Origin: Isochrysis galbana
Taxonomy: Eukaryota > Haptophyta > Isochrysidales > Isochrysidaceae
Reading direction: 5' to 3'
NCBI GenBank assembly: GCA_018136815.1
Contig: CM030937.1
Span: 4,912,432 to 4,976,431, forward strand
Length of the DNA stretch: 64,000 nt
The notes beneath the pieces are model-generated. The model searched no databases, was not told the origin of the DNA, and worked only from the letters and a program-made list of their open reading frames with translations. Shown piece by piece: positions 11,005-20,732 of this stretch (the stretch's first letter is position 1; each line of letters begins with the position of its first letter). The position numbers and the translations under genes were made by a program.

Positions 11005-11504
11005 AGTAGCTAGCTGCTCGTTGAGGGCTAGAGGCTTGAGCTTCTCAAAACGGCCCCATTTCTATTGGATAGCTTAAAATTTGAGCCTTAGACCTCTAGA
11101 GGTTGCTCCAACTAGATGAATAAAGTTGCCCCCTGTCATTGCCTAGGCCGACATGTGCTTCTATTTGCAAAAGATGGTGGTGGTGGCGACTCACAGTGAC
11201 GTTCTGCGCAAGCGCGCGCGCGAGATAGCAGGAGCCTCACAAACTAGCCCCGACATTAAGGGCGGGGGGGCAGGCACTCACGGCAGTCTCTTGCGCCACG
11301 AGGGCGCCTTCAAGCCCGGAAACTGCACCCCGTCGACGTTGCACACACTCCCTCTTCTTCTTGCAACACTCCCTCTTCTTGCACACCCCTTTCTTCATGT
11401 TTCCACATGAACACAATATGAGAAACCCACCCACAGGCTCGGATCAGTCCCACGCGCACACGTACTACACATCATCTCACATGCCCGGAAGGAGGCTACC
11501 CGCG
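11005..11504. other. Intergenic downstream of TDP1
   Basis: No gene supported. It contains ATGAATAAAG at about 11116-11125, a possible polyadenylation region for TDP1, a short CGCGCG stretch and a small repeated CTCTTCTTG(C)ACAC block at 11350-11395. Confidence 0.35.
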
Positions 11505-12025
11505 CTTGCGCGCTTGCCCGACTTCATCTGCGCCGCGGTGGTCCACTCAAGCCGTGCTGCCTTCCTCCTTTGCGCCTTCTCAGCGCCCTGAGTTGCCAAT
11601 GTGCGCCTCTTAGCCTTCTCTGCCTGCATATCTCTAAGCTCAGAGTCCAAGAGCCCGACAGCTCGAACAGCCGGATCCTGCGCTGGCCCGCTGACCCGTT
11701 GTCACCATCGCTATCCGCGTCCGAGTTGCAATCGGTCGCTTCTCCTGCGCTCGCCCAAGCGCCCGAGCAACTACTGGCTGAACTCATGGAAAGCACGCCA
11801 CGCGACGGGTCGTAAGGAGCCTCCGCCTTGTCTTGCATCTTCCGAGCGAAAGAAAGCCTCAAGCTGTGCAATCTTTGCTTCAGCGGCCGCCAAGCTTCCA
11901 CGCCGCACGCCAGGAGGCGTCTTCTTAGCCTCGGCAAGGGTCGACGGGCCTGAAGAGGACACGTCCGCGTTGCTCGAGACGCCCCTGTTCGTTGATTGGT
12001 CAACAAAGTAAGTGTAAGCGGTCAA
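11505..12025 (-). CDS. Hypothetical protein, probably two exons
   Basis: A minus-strand frame from 12025 (MTAYTYFVDQSTNRGV) runs about 84 codons with a helical stretch (LAAAEAKIAQLEAFFRSEDA). A second frame begins after a gcgcag acceptor near 11678 and reads DPAVRAVGLLDSELRDMQAE, then KAKRRTLATQGAEKAQRRKA, to a stop near 11505. Both have coding-like composition and a coiled-coil character, so I suggest one gene with an intron; I found no strong consensus donor. An Asp/Ser-rich frame in between is then intronic. Function unknown. Confidence 0.35.
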
Positions 12026-12989
12026 CGGTCAATCAATGAGCTCTGAGGCCACAGTCTATTCCCCGCCACACCTACACCTACACGCTTCCACGCCTTTATG
12101 ATGTCGTACTGGTCGCACCATGTGGATCACATCCCGGGGACGCCGAGGCGCTCGGAACGCCACTCAATATGGATATGAAGTCGGCGAGGGAAAGGGTCTG
12201 CAGCTCCCTTCCTTGTGCTGCAAGGAAGGCGGTAGGCGTCCTTGTACGCATCCCTGGCTAGCCTTGTTGTCGCACCTGTGAAACGAGGAGTTGAACTGGT
12301 CTAGGGTTGGGAGGAATCCGGACGTGAAGATGCGCTGGAAGAACGTATAGCTAGCAGCAGCAGCGACAGCGCACGAGGGGAGTGGCCACAAGGCAAGATG
12401 CAGGGGGAAGGTGAGGTAGGGAGCAGGTGTGGCTTCAACATTATCACTTCAGTACCGTGCGCGAGGTGAGAACATTTAGAAGTTATTTGAAAGGGTCACC
12501 GGGTCACCGGCCGGAAAAAAGCGGACATAACTTTCGGCCTCTTTCTTTGTGCTTTGTATTCTTTGTTTGGTAATAGTATTTCACATTGCATATTGCTTGC
12601 AATAGACTACAATTGACAAACGAGAAGAAAGGATCGGCTTGGGACCACATCGCAAGCTAGGAAAAGGGACACGCGGACTTCGTCAAATTTGGCCGGTGGA
12701 GACACCCTGCACAGCCAGTACCGAGAGTAGAGAGTGCACGCTGCTAGACGTGCTGACAGTGCAGCGTGCAATGTTGATTGGATTTGAGTGCATCACGAGT
12801 CGTCGGGACATAGCAATATACATTCGATGCAGTGTAGTAGCAAAAACCGCTGCACATGGAGATTGCTCAAGGAGAGCGGAGAAACGAAAGGTGGTGAGAG
12901 CGAGGAGCGCCGGCAACACAACATGCCTGAGTCGGTCGGTAAACCAGCTCAACAATTGACAATCGACGGGTTGGTTTGTTGATCAAATT
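12026..12989. other. Intergenic, no supported gene
   Basis: Open frames are short with random-looking composition. A tandem GGGTCACCG word occurs at about 12494-12510, and 12550-12620 is AT-rich. I see no repeat-family member here. Confidence 0.4.
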
Positions 12990-15569
12990 TCAAGTTGCAA
13001 TTTGGCTCGTATACTTGGCCTCAAAGATCTCGTCCATGACCAATGGCACACCTGTAAGAATTTTGCCGCCATCAATGTCTAGACTGAATGAACCCCAGAA
13101 GTGGCCATTCTCCCAACCTGCAACGAGCCGATCCACCCAGCCAGGCAGGGCACGAACAGCAGATGCAATGGTACCAAGATCCAAGGATTCAAGCAGCTTG
13201 AGGAAGATGGCCTTCCAGTCCGCCTCAAACATGTAGTCAACACCATGGGAGTCAGCGCGGTATCCAAGCCTCAAGCTACCGGCGACCTCATGTGCACGCA
13301 TTGTGGAAATGCGCGGCGTGAGAGGCATGTGTGCCATTGCGATGCCTGTGGCCTCGAAGATGGAATCGAGCTGCACTTCGGCTTGTAGAGCTGCCGGCGG
13401 ATGAATCACGTAGCTGACGAATGAGCGAGAGTAAGTGCCAATGAGATCAGCATCCTGGCCGTGCAGTGCCCATTCAAGCGATTGCCCCGACTCGAGCGCC
13501 GCAAAGATCCGATCGATTAGGTCGTCAAGGTTGGCTATGTCGAAGGTGGAGTCGACCGGCAAGCCGTCAAGACTGATGCTGACATGATCAAGCGCGCTCC
13601 AGATCGTTGATACAAGCTTCTTGAAGGTGATTAGGAGTGCATCCGTGCGCTCCGAGCCAGGGCTCTCATTGAATGCTTCCAGGGCCTCGTGCAAGATTCT
13701 CATCAATTCGTCGACAACTTGCTGCGTCGGTTGCGAGTCGCGTGATGCGATGGCATTCACGCGTTGGATGACGGTTGGTACATCGGATGGCGCGCTTCCT
13801 TCAAATATCTCATCAGCAAGAGTGGCGAGCTGGGGAGTGAGGATGACAGACATGAAATCCATTAGTGATGGGTAACTGGCATCGATGGCGGGTCCTGCCG
13901 CTGCTAGAAGGCATCGGAACGTTTCTGACGCCGCGGTGTGTCGGGTGCGCCCATCCACGCATGCGTGTAGCGCCTGCACTTCTAAAGAACTGGGACCGCC
14001 GCCTGCAGAGCCCTTGATGACCTCTTCATTGATGGCAACAACTTGTTCCCATACGAAGGACAATAGATCTGGCATCCCATCAGGCCGCATTGCGTCTAGA
14101 CGCAGAATGAGCGAGAGAATCCAGTCAAGCTTGGACTCCCACACGCCAAGTAGGCATTCAATGGTCTCCGATGAGGAGATTTCTCCCTTCAGGCCCTGAT
14201 GCACGCACTCTGCTGTCGCAACGATGTTGTCAAATCCAAGCATTGACATGAGCATATTACTGCCCTGAGTGTCGCACGTCGTATTCCACCACGGAGCTGT
14301 TCCTCCCGAGATCATTTTGAGCGCGATTTCTGGCTTGTTCTCAATGGCTGCTGGAGAGCCTGGCAGAGGTGTGTGACGGATTGAGGCGGAGCGCGCACTA
14401 CAGCCCTCGACATCAGCACGAAAGTCAAAAAGCCCGCTCACTTCCGCCGTGAGCAGATTTTTCGAGAGTAGCAGCCGTGGAGAATCCGCGGCAACTGTGA
14501 TGGTCGAGTTTGTACGTTCATTTGGACTAGCATACGTAGAATTGAGAGAGAATTCGGCTCGCTTCCCGACGATCGACATTGTTGGAGAGTTTGACACTCT
14601 CACCGGCACGCGGATGCCGTGCACATCGGCGTCTAGCTGATCACTAAGGAGCCCGAGTTTCTCAAGGGTGTACACGGCTTGATTGATGGCCCACGGGGTA
14701 GCAGTAGCTATGATGTGTTGCGAACGGTGGTCCATCGGTGGAGTGCTCGGCAAAGCGCTTGGCCCGTACGGGAACGAACGCCTGCCCACCTCGGGCGGGG
14801 AGGAGAGCACAGTAAGTACGTCAAGGACCCACGCCGGCCGAACGTAATGGATGGAGTTGACATCCGCATCGAACTGAAGATTGGCAGCCCGTGGGATGAA
14901 ATTACCAACCAAGTCACCCACAGGCAGACCGTGAAAGGGCAGCCGACCAAAGATCCCCGAAACCTTGTTGACTGTGCTGGTCAGCTTGCGTGCAGTGAGG
15001 CTGTTAGTGGCCTTCTCGATGACTCCTGATACCAAATTGGCAAACGGACTCAAGCCGTGGAAGTCCTGTAGCTTGATGTTGGACAGGTGGATGTCGGTCG
15101 AGATGGAACGTACGTTCACGATGGGCTTGCCATGATACGACTCCAAGTTGACGACCATCGCGATGTTGGAGTCACGCATGTCCGCAGTAAATTTTGCGTC
15201 CAACGGTCCCGAGCACATGAAGCTGCAATCTGCCTGCCTCGCAATAGTTGATCCCCACGTGTTCGCGCTCAGACCGGCGATACTGATCATGATACCGCCC
15301 TGCTCATCGCGTACAGTGAAATCGTGGACCACGCAATTGGACAGCTTGAAGTCGTTCACCACGATCTCTACGGGCCCTTCTTTGATGGAGTCACCGTCGA
15401 GCACACGCGACATAGGGATAGAGCACACGATGTCAGCGATGACGGGCTTGAGGCTCTCCTGGACACTGTCGACGAAAGAGTCGGTGGCCCAGATGCGGAG
15501 GCTGCTGGGCTGAGCGGCGGCCGTCCCTGCGAGCAGGCCGAGTATCAGACGACACATCGAGCTCGCCAT
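12990..15569 (-). CDS. BPI/LBP-like secreted lipid-binding protein
   Basis: The frame gives 859 aa from the ATG at 15569; I prefer it to upstream in-frame starts because MASSMCRLILGLLAGTAAAQ is a good signal peptide. Residues 30-270 follow the N-terminal barrel pattern of BPI/LBP/CETP proteins: an amphipathic start (DSVQESLKPVIADIVCSIPM), alternating strands with a GL-containing turn (GIMISIAGLSANTWGSTI), then NLESYHGKPIVNVRSIS and a helix (LVSGVIEKATNSL). Such proteins carry lipids in hydrophobic pockets outside the cell or in the endomembrane lumen. The C-terminal 450 residues are mainly helical, with several Cys and no match I recognise. It appears as a single exon of intact length. The family call is from pattern, so moderate. 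Confidence 0.6.
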   Translation of the reverse strand: MASSMCRLILGLLAGTAAAQPSSLRIWATDSFVDSVQESLKPVIADIVCSIPMSRVLDGDSIKEGPVEIVVNDFKLSNCVVHDFTVRDEQGGIMISIAGLSANTWGSTIARQADCSFMCSGPLDAKFTADMRDSNIAMVVNLESYHGKPIVNVRSISTDIHLSNIKLQDFHGLSPFANLVSGVIEKATNSLTARKLTSTVNKVSGIFGRLPFHGLPVGDLVGNFIPRAANLQFDADVNSIHYVRPAWVLDVLTVLSSPPEVGRRSFPYGPSALPSTPPMDHRSQHIIATATPWAINQAVYTLEKLGLLSDQLDADVHGIRVPVRVSNSPTMSIVGKRAEFSLNSTYASPNERTNSTITVAADSPRLLLSKNLLTAEVSGLFDFRADVEGCSARSASIRHTPLPGSPAAIENKPEIALKMISGGTAPWWNTTCDTQGSNMLMSMLGFDNIVATAECVHQGLKGEISSSETIECLLGVWESKLDWILSLILRLDAMRPDGMPDLLSFVWEQVVAINEEVIKGSAGGGPSSLEVQALHACVDGRTRHTAASETFRCLLAAAGPAIDASYPSLMDFMSVILTPQLATLADEIFEGSAPSDVPTVIQRVNAIASRDSQPTQQVVDELMRILHEALEAFNESPGSERTDALLITFKKLVSTIWSALDHVSISLDGLPVDSTFDIANLDDLIDRIFAALESGQSLEWALHGQDADLIGTYSRSFVSYVIHPPAALQAEVQLDSIFEATGIAMAHMPLTPRISTMRAHEVAGSLRLGYRADSHGVDYMFEADWKAIFLKLLESLDLGTIASAVRALPGWVDRLVAGWENGHFWGSFSLDIDGGKILTGVPLVMDEIFEAKYTSQIAT

Positions 15570-16040
15570 AGAGTACACAGAGGGGGAAGGGAGGGGGGGG
15601 AAGCGGGAGAGGCTCTTGGCTCGGACGGAAGCAGCCGACAGGAGCCCGCAAGGACCTCGGACGGACAAGCAGATGTATGCGTGAGAGTTCCTTTCTTCCT
15701 GCTACAGAGAGTCCTTCTATGAGAACTCCGAATACTATCTTCCTACTCTCAGGAATTACTGTATCCCTGAGTAGAGAGGCTCGCTCTCTCTCTCTCGTGC
15801 TCCGTCGCCACTCATATAAATCTTGCGGATAGGAGTAGGAGTACTTGACTAGCACTCGACAGACTATGAATATTCTAGGATTGCCTCGAACACACGAACG
15901 AACCACACAACACAAGGAGGAAGGAAGAGAGGGGGAAGAGGAAGGAAGAAAGGGAAGAGGTGGGAGAAGAGAGGAGAGGAAGAAGGAACGAGCGTGCAGC
16001 GGGACACGGGGAGAGAGGATCAATAAAAATTATGATATTG
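15570..16040. other. 5' flank of the BPI-like gene, low complexity
   Basis: Contains a C-rich block just upstream of the start, a CTCTCTCTC stretch at about 15783-15795, and a purine-rich plus strand at 15915-15985 (GGAAGG/GGAAGA words). No gene seen. Confidence 0.4.
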
Positions 16041-16250
16041 AGCGTTAGCCGTTAGTACCGCTACTCCCACTAGCCTTGTACCAACGCGACAAGCCACGAC
16101 GCACATGACCGCACCAGATCCCACGGCACAAAGAAAACTAAGCACCTGATTGTACCTTTCTCCTCGCAAGCCCCCGGCTCCCGCTAGAACTTCCCACAAG
16201 CTCATTGGGGTGAAAACCCAGTTAGTCGTTAGTCTTAGTCGCCAATGTAA
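16041..16250 (+). repeat. Repeat T, outer segment interrupted by the LINE
   Basis: Starts with GAGCGTTAGCCGTTAGTACC and continues through CAAGCCCCCGGCTCCC and a CCACAAGCTCATTGGGG block. It matches 48911-49120 and, inverted, 50150-50335. The last 18 bp (16233-16250) are the left copy of the LINE target-site duplication; the same repeat resumes at 20184. Confidence 0.7.
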
Positions 16251-16551
16251 AAAAAATCTTCTTAAAATTCCCCGCTACGCGTGTGGCGTGAGGCAGTGTG
16301 CTAGTGTACCTCCCTACTACCCAACCTTAACCCCTGACAACCCCCTCCCCCTTTCCCAGTTCCCTCTTTATCGGAGAAGCTGGTTCCGGGGAGGCCGCGC
16401 GCGCTGCTTCGGCCGGGAGTTGGAGAGAAGGGGGCGGGAGAATGTGGTTTGTCCTCCATGCTAGTGTGAATTCGGGTTGTCTTCCGTTGTATATCGTGGG
16501 ATCCTCATTGGTATCCTCTGTGGTTTCTTCTAAGACGCGATATTGGGTGCC

Positions 16552-19500
16552 TTAGGTGATGTTACGGATGTCCAGACATCTTGCCGCCTGCAAGAGGTCC
16601 TCCGATGTTCCTAGGTTGAACTCTTTGTCCACCGTGTAGAGCGGGCTTATCATTTTCTTAATGTGTTTGTTACTCGGGGCGTGTAGCCCCATATTCTCTC
16701 GTTGTTTTTTCAGCCTCTGAAAGAAACCGACTTTCGCCGTTACTAATAGGTGGTATCTCGAAAGGATCGCTCTTAAGATCGAACTAACGGACCTGCCGTC
16801 CGCGTTGCCATATTGGACGTTATAGAAGTCGGTTAGTATATACCTCCACGCCAGGATACCTAAGTATCCCGAGGAGGGGTGCGGTCTGTCCACTTGATAG
16901 CAAAAAAGACGTTGAGCTACTTCGGATCCCGGCCTAAGGCTAATCCCCAGAAGTCCTTCTATGAATTCAAAGATGGGCTCCGTCGAGATACATGAGGCCA
17001 GGTGGGTGGAACTCTCAGGGGCTATGCCGCAAAAGCGGCATGTTGGATCGTCAGCAAAACGGTTCGCCGTAGCTATCCTCCTATGTAGGACATGTTTGAA
17101 GTGCAAATAAGAGTCCCTAGGCGTCAAAAAGTTATATTTGTATAATTGCGATACTTGCTTCCACTTTCCCGAGAGGACCGGTAACCTTTTTTCCCATCTT
17201 AGTGTAGATTTTTGTGTTTTGGTTTTCCTCAAAGCGAGGAACGCTTTAGTCAGACCCCTGACACTAACATCCTCCAGCGTTGTACGCGTGCCTTTAAGCG
17301 TGTATTCTTGAGGTATCGGATACGCTGTTTCCGCCGGGCCATCGTACGCTCGTCCCCACTTCAGCGGAGTGTATAGGTCGTCGGGCAGTAGTTGCGGGCT
17401 GATCCGCTCTTGGATGTGGGGCTCTCCCATGACGTTGAGCTGGACTTTGTGGTAGTCGCCCCTTCGGCGCAGATAAAAGTTATGGTCTTTGTCCACTAGG
17501 ACCTCGCCTATATCGTGTGCGTCCGGATCTTCCTGCGGGACTAGCCCTTGCTCCTCCGGAGCCGGGGGCGGAGTCCTCGCTTGCTTACTAAGAAGATCCA
17601 TATAATCGGATGTGGTATGTAGTAGCCTTGATCTAGTCCATTCGGATATCTTTTCCCACGACTTAAGAAAGGGGCCTACCGATATGTATTTTCCCCTATG
17701 TCGTATCCAGCGTTCTCCGTCCGGCAAGTAGGCCGCACATTCTTCCATAGTATAAACGTCCCCCGTGCCCGGGTTTATGGTGTTGTGAACAATAACCGTC
17801 TGTAGAGACTCCCATTTCGACCTATGCGAGTGATGGATAGCCGGAGGCTTGTGGAAAAGATTGTGCCATATCGGGGCGCCCTGGGCGCCTTCTCGTGTGA
17901 TTTCTCCCCTAAGGAAGTTGATCCTTCTAAAATTTTCAAGCGCATGCTTCCAGAAGGCCGGGAGCGTGTTGTTGCCGCGAATACTCGCCGTGAGGCTCTT
18001 CGAGTCGACCTTCGAAAAGACCGCCGCTCGCCCTAAGGGGGTGCGGCTGAACCATTGATCCAAGACTATCTTCCATTCCGCCATTGACGGGTTAAGGTAT
18101 CGGACTATCCATATCGCTTGGAGCGCTTTCGTGTGTTCGGCCATGGGAAGTAGTCCGACCCCCAATAGGGGCCCGTCGTCGCTCGTGCCTACCCTCGGAT
18201 ATGCCGGAAGGGTTATCCATTTCCGGCCCTCTTGCGAGGAGCCTAACTCGTCCGCCTGTAGCCGGGGAGACCTATCCCATAGTATAGTTTGAACGTCCGA
18301 GTCTATGGCCTCCATGAACCATGCCGGAGGAGTGGACGTGGACAGCCAATATCTTGGCGTCCCGTAGATTATGAAGTTCACTAGTAGTGTCCTCCCGTGA
18401 ATGGAGAGACCCTTCAATCCTTTCCAGGTTGCGACCTTCTTCTTAAGCTTAGCGTAGAGCTTCTCCCAGAAGGAGTCGTTTTCTATCCCTTCCCAGAATG
18501 GGACTCCTAGAATGGTCGCATACTCGCCTTCTCCGAGTGTTTTAAGATACGCTAGCGTCTCAGGGACCTGCGCCCCTGTAAGTGATCCCATTCTTATTAG
18601 TATACTCTTGTTTTTGTTCACCCTAGCCCCGGTGGCGGTTCCGTAGCTCTCTAGAATGTGCATCGCCCTCTCCAGTGACTCGAACGAATTCGCTAAAATT
18701 TGCGTGTCGTCCGCAAACTGCGAAAGCCTTAACTCTCTAGGTCCTATTGTGATCCCCTTCATCTCAGGGTCGGCGTTGACTAGTCGTGTTAGGCCTTCGG
18801 CCACTAAGAGAAAAGCTAGGGGCGATAACGGGCACCCCTGGGGCATGCCACAATGTATCGTGAAAGGATTGCTTCGTCTACCATTGGCCTTGATCCATCT
18901 GATCGGGAGGGAATCCGCGTTAGTTAATAGTGTTAGCCATCTAGAGTAACCGGGGCCGAAGCCCAATGCTTGTATCGCTTTATGATAATAATCCCAACTG
19001 ACTCTATCGAAAGCTTTCTCCCAGTCTATCGCCAGGGCTAATCCCTCTTCGTCTGTGTCATCTAGGTACGCTTGCACTAGCTTTAACAGATGGGTGGCTT
19101 CGCCTATCATCCTCCTAGGCACAAAGCCCACTTGCTCCTTGGAGATGATCGTATGTATCGTTTTCTTGAGTCTGTTTGCTAGGATCCTGGCGAGGATTTT
19201 GTAGTCCGTTTGGAGCAGCGTTATGGGTCTATAATTCCTCGGGTCCCTGGCGTCCCCTTTTTTATAGAGCAAAGCTATATCGCCCGAGCAGGTGTCCTCC
19301 GGTAGTGCTCCCGTCCGGTAGGCTTCGTGAAACATGTCCATCAGGCGCGGGGCCACTAGCTTTTCAAAGCTCTGATAAAACTCCATCGGTATGCCATCCG
19401 GTCCCGTGGATTTGCCCTTCGCCATTTGTCGTATAGCCCTAATGATCTCCGAGTAACCGATGGGCTTGTCCAAGAAGGACCTATGACTCGTCGGTATCTG

Positions 19501-19881
19501 ACATTGCCTTAGCGCGTGGAGGAGGGGCTCCGCGCCCTGTGAGATCTTTTCGCTGAACAGCCATACATAGTAGCTCCGCAACGAAGCCAAAATCGCGGTG
19601 TCGTCGGTTGCTACGTTGTCTTCCTCTAGGGCCGGCTGTGGGTCTTCCCATCTCACTTCGGCGTACATCGCCGGGATGTCGCCGTTGGCGTGTCTAGGTG
19701 TGAATCTCTTAAAAAATTGCTTTGTAACAAGCTCTTCCGCCCTTATGATTTTCTCCGCTAGTGACGGGGCGGGTGAGAAAGTACGTCTTTTGTCGACTAC
19801 TTTGCGATTGAGTTCCGCTACGATGTCCGGCCGGGTCGTCCCGGGGATTGCTACCATTTGAGCTTCCCTAGCTTCGGCCAC
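16552..19881 (-). CDS. LINE reverse transcriptase with C-terminal zinc knuckle
   Basis: Open for 1109 codons from 19881 (that codon is GTG; the frame stays open further upstream). The reverse transcriptase domain spans roughly residues 150-450: YKKGDARDPRNYRPITLLQT, AIDWEKAFDRVSWDYYHKAI, GMPQGCPLSPLAFLLVAEGL, and the catalytic FADDTQILA. A C-terminal Cys-x2-Cys-x7-His-x4-Cys (CRFCGIAPESSTHLASC) is the zinc-binding unit typical of these LINE proteins. ILAWRYILTDFYNVQYG near the end recurs in the fragments at 39877 and 50454. The product would copy element RNA at the cut chromosome. No endonuclease domain precedes the RT, although the RT motifs are intact. Confidence 0.9.
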   Translation of the reverse strand: MAEAREAQMVAIPGTTRPDIVAELNRKVVDKRRTFSPAPSLAEKIIRAEELVTKQFFKRFTPRHANGDIPAMYAEVRWEDPQPALEEDNVATDDTAILASLRSYYVWLFSEKISQGAEPLLHALRQCQIPTSHRSFLDKPIGYSEIIRAIRQMAKGKSTGPDGIPMEFYQSFEKLVAPRLMDMFHEAYRTGALPEDTCSGDIALLYKKGDARDPRNYRPITLLQTDYKILARILANRLKKTIHTIISKEQVGFVPRRMIGEATHLLKLVQAYLDDTDEEGLALAIDWEKAFDRVSWDYYHKAIQALGFGPGYSRWLTLLTNADSLPIRWIKANGRRSNPFTIHCGMPQGCPLSPLAFLLVAEGLTRLVNADPEMKGITIGPRELRLSQFADDTQILANSFESLERAMHILESYGTATGARVNKNKSILIRMGSLTGAQVPETLAYLKTLGEGEYATILGVPFWEGIENDSFWEKLYAKLKKKVATWKGLKGLSIHGRTLLVNFIIYGTPRYWLSTSTPPAWFMEAIDSDVQTILWDRSPRLQADELGSSQEGRKWITLPAYPRVGTSDDGPLLGVGLLPMAEHTKALQAIWIVRYLNPSMAEWKIVLDQWFSRTPLGRAAVFSKVDSKSLTASIRGNNTLPAFWKHALENFRRINFLRGEITREGAQGAPIWHNLFHKPPAIHHSHRSKWESLQTVIVHNTINPGTGDVYTMEECAAYLPDGERWIRHRGKYISVGPFLKSWEKISEWTRSRLLHTTSDYMDLLSKQARTPPPAPEEQGLVPQEDPDAHDIGEVLVDKDHNFYLRRRGDYHKVQLNVMGEPHIQERISPQLLPDDLYTPLKWGRAYDGPAETAYPIPQEYTLKGTRTTLEDVSVRGLTKAFLALRKTKTQKSTLRWEKRLPVLSGKWKQVSQLYKYNFLTPRDSYLHFKHVLHRRIATANRFADDPTCRFCGIAPESSTHLASCISTEPIFEFIEGLLGISLRPGSEVAQRLFCYQVDRPHPSSGYLGILAWRYILTDFYNVQYGNADGRSVSSILRAILSRYHLLVTAKVGFFQRLKKQRENMGLHAPSNKHIKKMISPLYTVDKEFNLGTSEDLLQAARCLDIRNIT

Positions 19882-20158
19882 CGCGTCGATTTCCGGGGAG
19901 TCCTTGGTGTACTGGCAAGCCAGTCGGGGCAGGCGGCAGAGCCAGGGACTGGCTCTGCTGGTCTGCAGGGAACAGGGCTCTCCCTGTTCCCTGCTTCTGT
20001 GCCTGGTGGGGAGGCGAGGGAGGCAGGATCATGTCGACGTCGCTGTCGGTTAGGGGGGCGACCTGTGAGCGCTTCGGCTCCGGCGGCTTGGGGCGGCCCC
20101 TGTGGGGCGTCGTGACGGCGGTGGGCTGGGGATCAGGAGCGGTCGGCGCGCGCTCCAT
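19868..20158 (-). CDS. LINE N-terminal/ORF1-like segment
   Basis: The ATG at 20158 opens a 96-codon frame (MERAPTAPDPQPTAVTTPHR, Pro-rich, then SQVAPLTDSDVDMILPP). The same Met-Glu-Arg-Ala start follows a hairpin at 40795 and 58578. The frame overlaps, out of register, the upstream open part of the RT frame. Either the element uses a frameshift or, more likely, the junction near 19900-20000 is the scar of a deletion that removed the endonuclease region. Confidence 0.6.
   Translation of the reverse strand: MERAPTAPDPQPTAVTTPHRGRPKPPEPKRSQVAPLTDSDVDMILPPSPPHQAQKQGTGRALFPADQQSQSLALPPAPTGLPVHQGLPGNRRGGRS
19965..19994. repeat. Perfect 13-bp inverted repeat inside the LINE
   Basis: GCAGGGAACAGGG and its complement CCCTGTTCCCTGC are separated by 4 nt. 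A second small hairpin (GAGCCAG, 3-nt loop, CTGGCTC) lies just upstream at about 19940-19957. Both are at the junction between the N-terminal and RT frames. Confidence 0.85.
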
Positions 20159-20183
20159 CGCTCGAACTACAACAATAGTTTTC

Positions 20184-20445
20184 TCTTAGTCGCCAATGTA
20201 ACATGTACATTGAAGACTTACCAGGGAAAAGCACCGGGGGGGGGGGGAGCGAGCCCTTGCAGTCGTCCCATTGAGAGTGGCGAAAGGCCCTTAGCCCTTG
20301 GGGCAAGCCAGCCTGCCCGAGCGATCCTCCGCCGAATAAACGACGGCGCCCGGGGAGCCATACCTTGAGAGGGCATCCCCGGGCGAACTTGCGCCGCTCC
20401 CTCCGCGCCTCCGCTTGTCGCCAGCCCTTCATTCCGCCAGTTTAC
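20184..20445 (+). repeat. Repeat T, inner segment after the LINE
   Basis: After the right-hand target duplicate the T sequence resumes: gggaaaagcacc plus a G-run, GGCCCTTA, GCCGAATAAACGACGGCGCC and TGTCGCCAGCCC. These line up in order with the reverse complement of 49900-50130 (GGCCCTTACAGC, AAGAAATAAATGACTGCGCC, TGTCGCCAGCCG). Confidence 0.65.
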
Positions 20446-20456
20446 TACTAATGTAA

Positions 20457-20732
20457 ATGGACTACTACTACGTCGCCCGACCGATAGAAATGGCAGGCCC
20501 CCTCATCGGCGTGCATCTCTTGATTGCCCTCTTCACACTCTTGGCGACGGCCGAATTGATCGGCGTCAAAGGGATTTGGATCGGGGTTGGAATGACCACC
20601 GCACTCGACATCCTTTCTCATCCTCGCACTTTGGAAACTGAGAAATTCTACCGCTTCTCCAAGACGGACAAGATGTTACTAGCATTGGAGGCGGGGGAGA
20701 TCTTGCAAAAAGCCGCGCTCAAGAAGAAGTAA
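20457..20732 (+). CDS. Small membrane protein, unknown
   Basis: 91 aa from an ATG at 20457 (MDYYYVARPIEMAGPLIGVH), with a second candidate Met 11 codons on. One long hydrophobic segment (LIGVHLLIALFTLLATAELI) and a weaker one (GVKGIWIGVGMTTALDIL) are followed by a charged tail ending in four Lys of five residues. GC content is lower than in neighbouring genes. It follows repeat T directly and precedes a G-run. I recognise no family. Its composition and size recall the small ORFs at 24752-25450, so origin in a mobile or viral element is possible. Confidence 0.45.
   Translation: MDYYYVARPIEMAGPLIGVHLLIALFTLLATAELIGVKGIWIGVGMTTALDILSHPRTLETEKFYRFSKTDKMLLALEAGEILQKAALKKK

Larger units (their letters stand above)
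16251..20183 (-). mobile_element. LINE (non-LTR retrotransposon), copy A, with 18-bp target-site duplication
   Basis: The perfect direct repeat TCTTAGTCGCCAATGTAA flanks the element at 16233-16250 and 20184-20201. On the minus strand the 5' end starts 3 nt from the right-hand duplicate with a short hairpin (20165-20180), then an ATG at 20158. A reverse-transcriptase frame follows, with about 300 nt of 3' sequence to 16251. Its 3' end on that strand is a T-run rather than a poly-A tail. The element lies inside repeat T. It is about 3.9 kb and has no recognisable apurinic endonuclease domain, so this copy is probably internally deleted and dependent on others. Confidence 0.85.
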
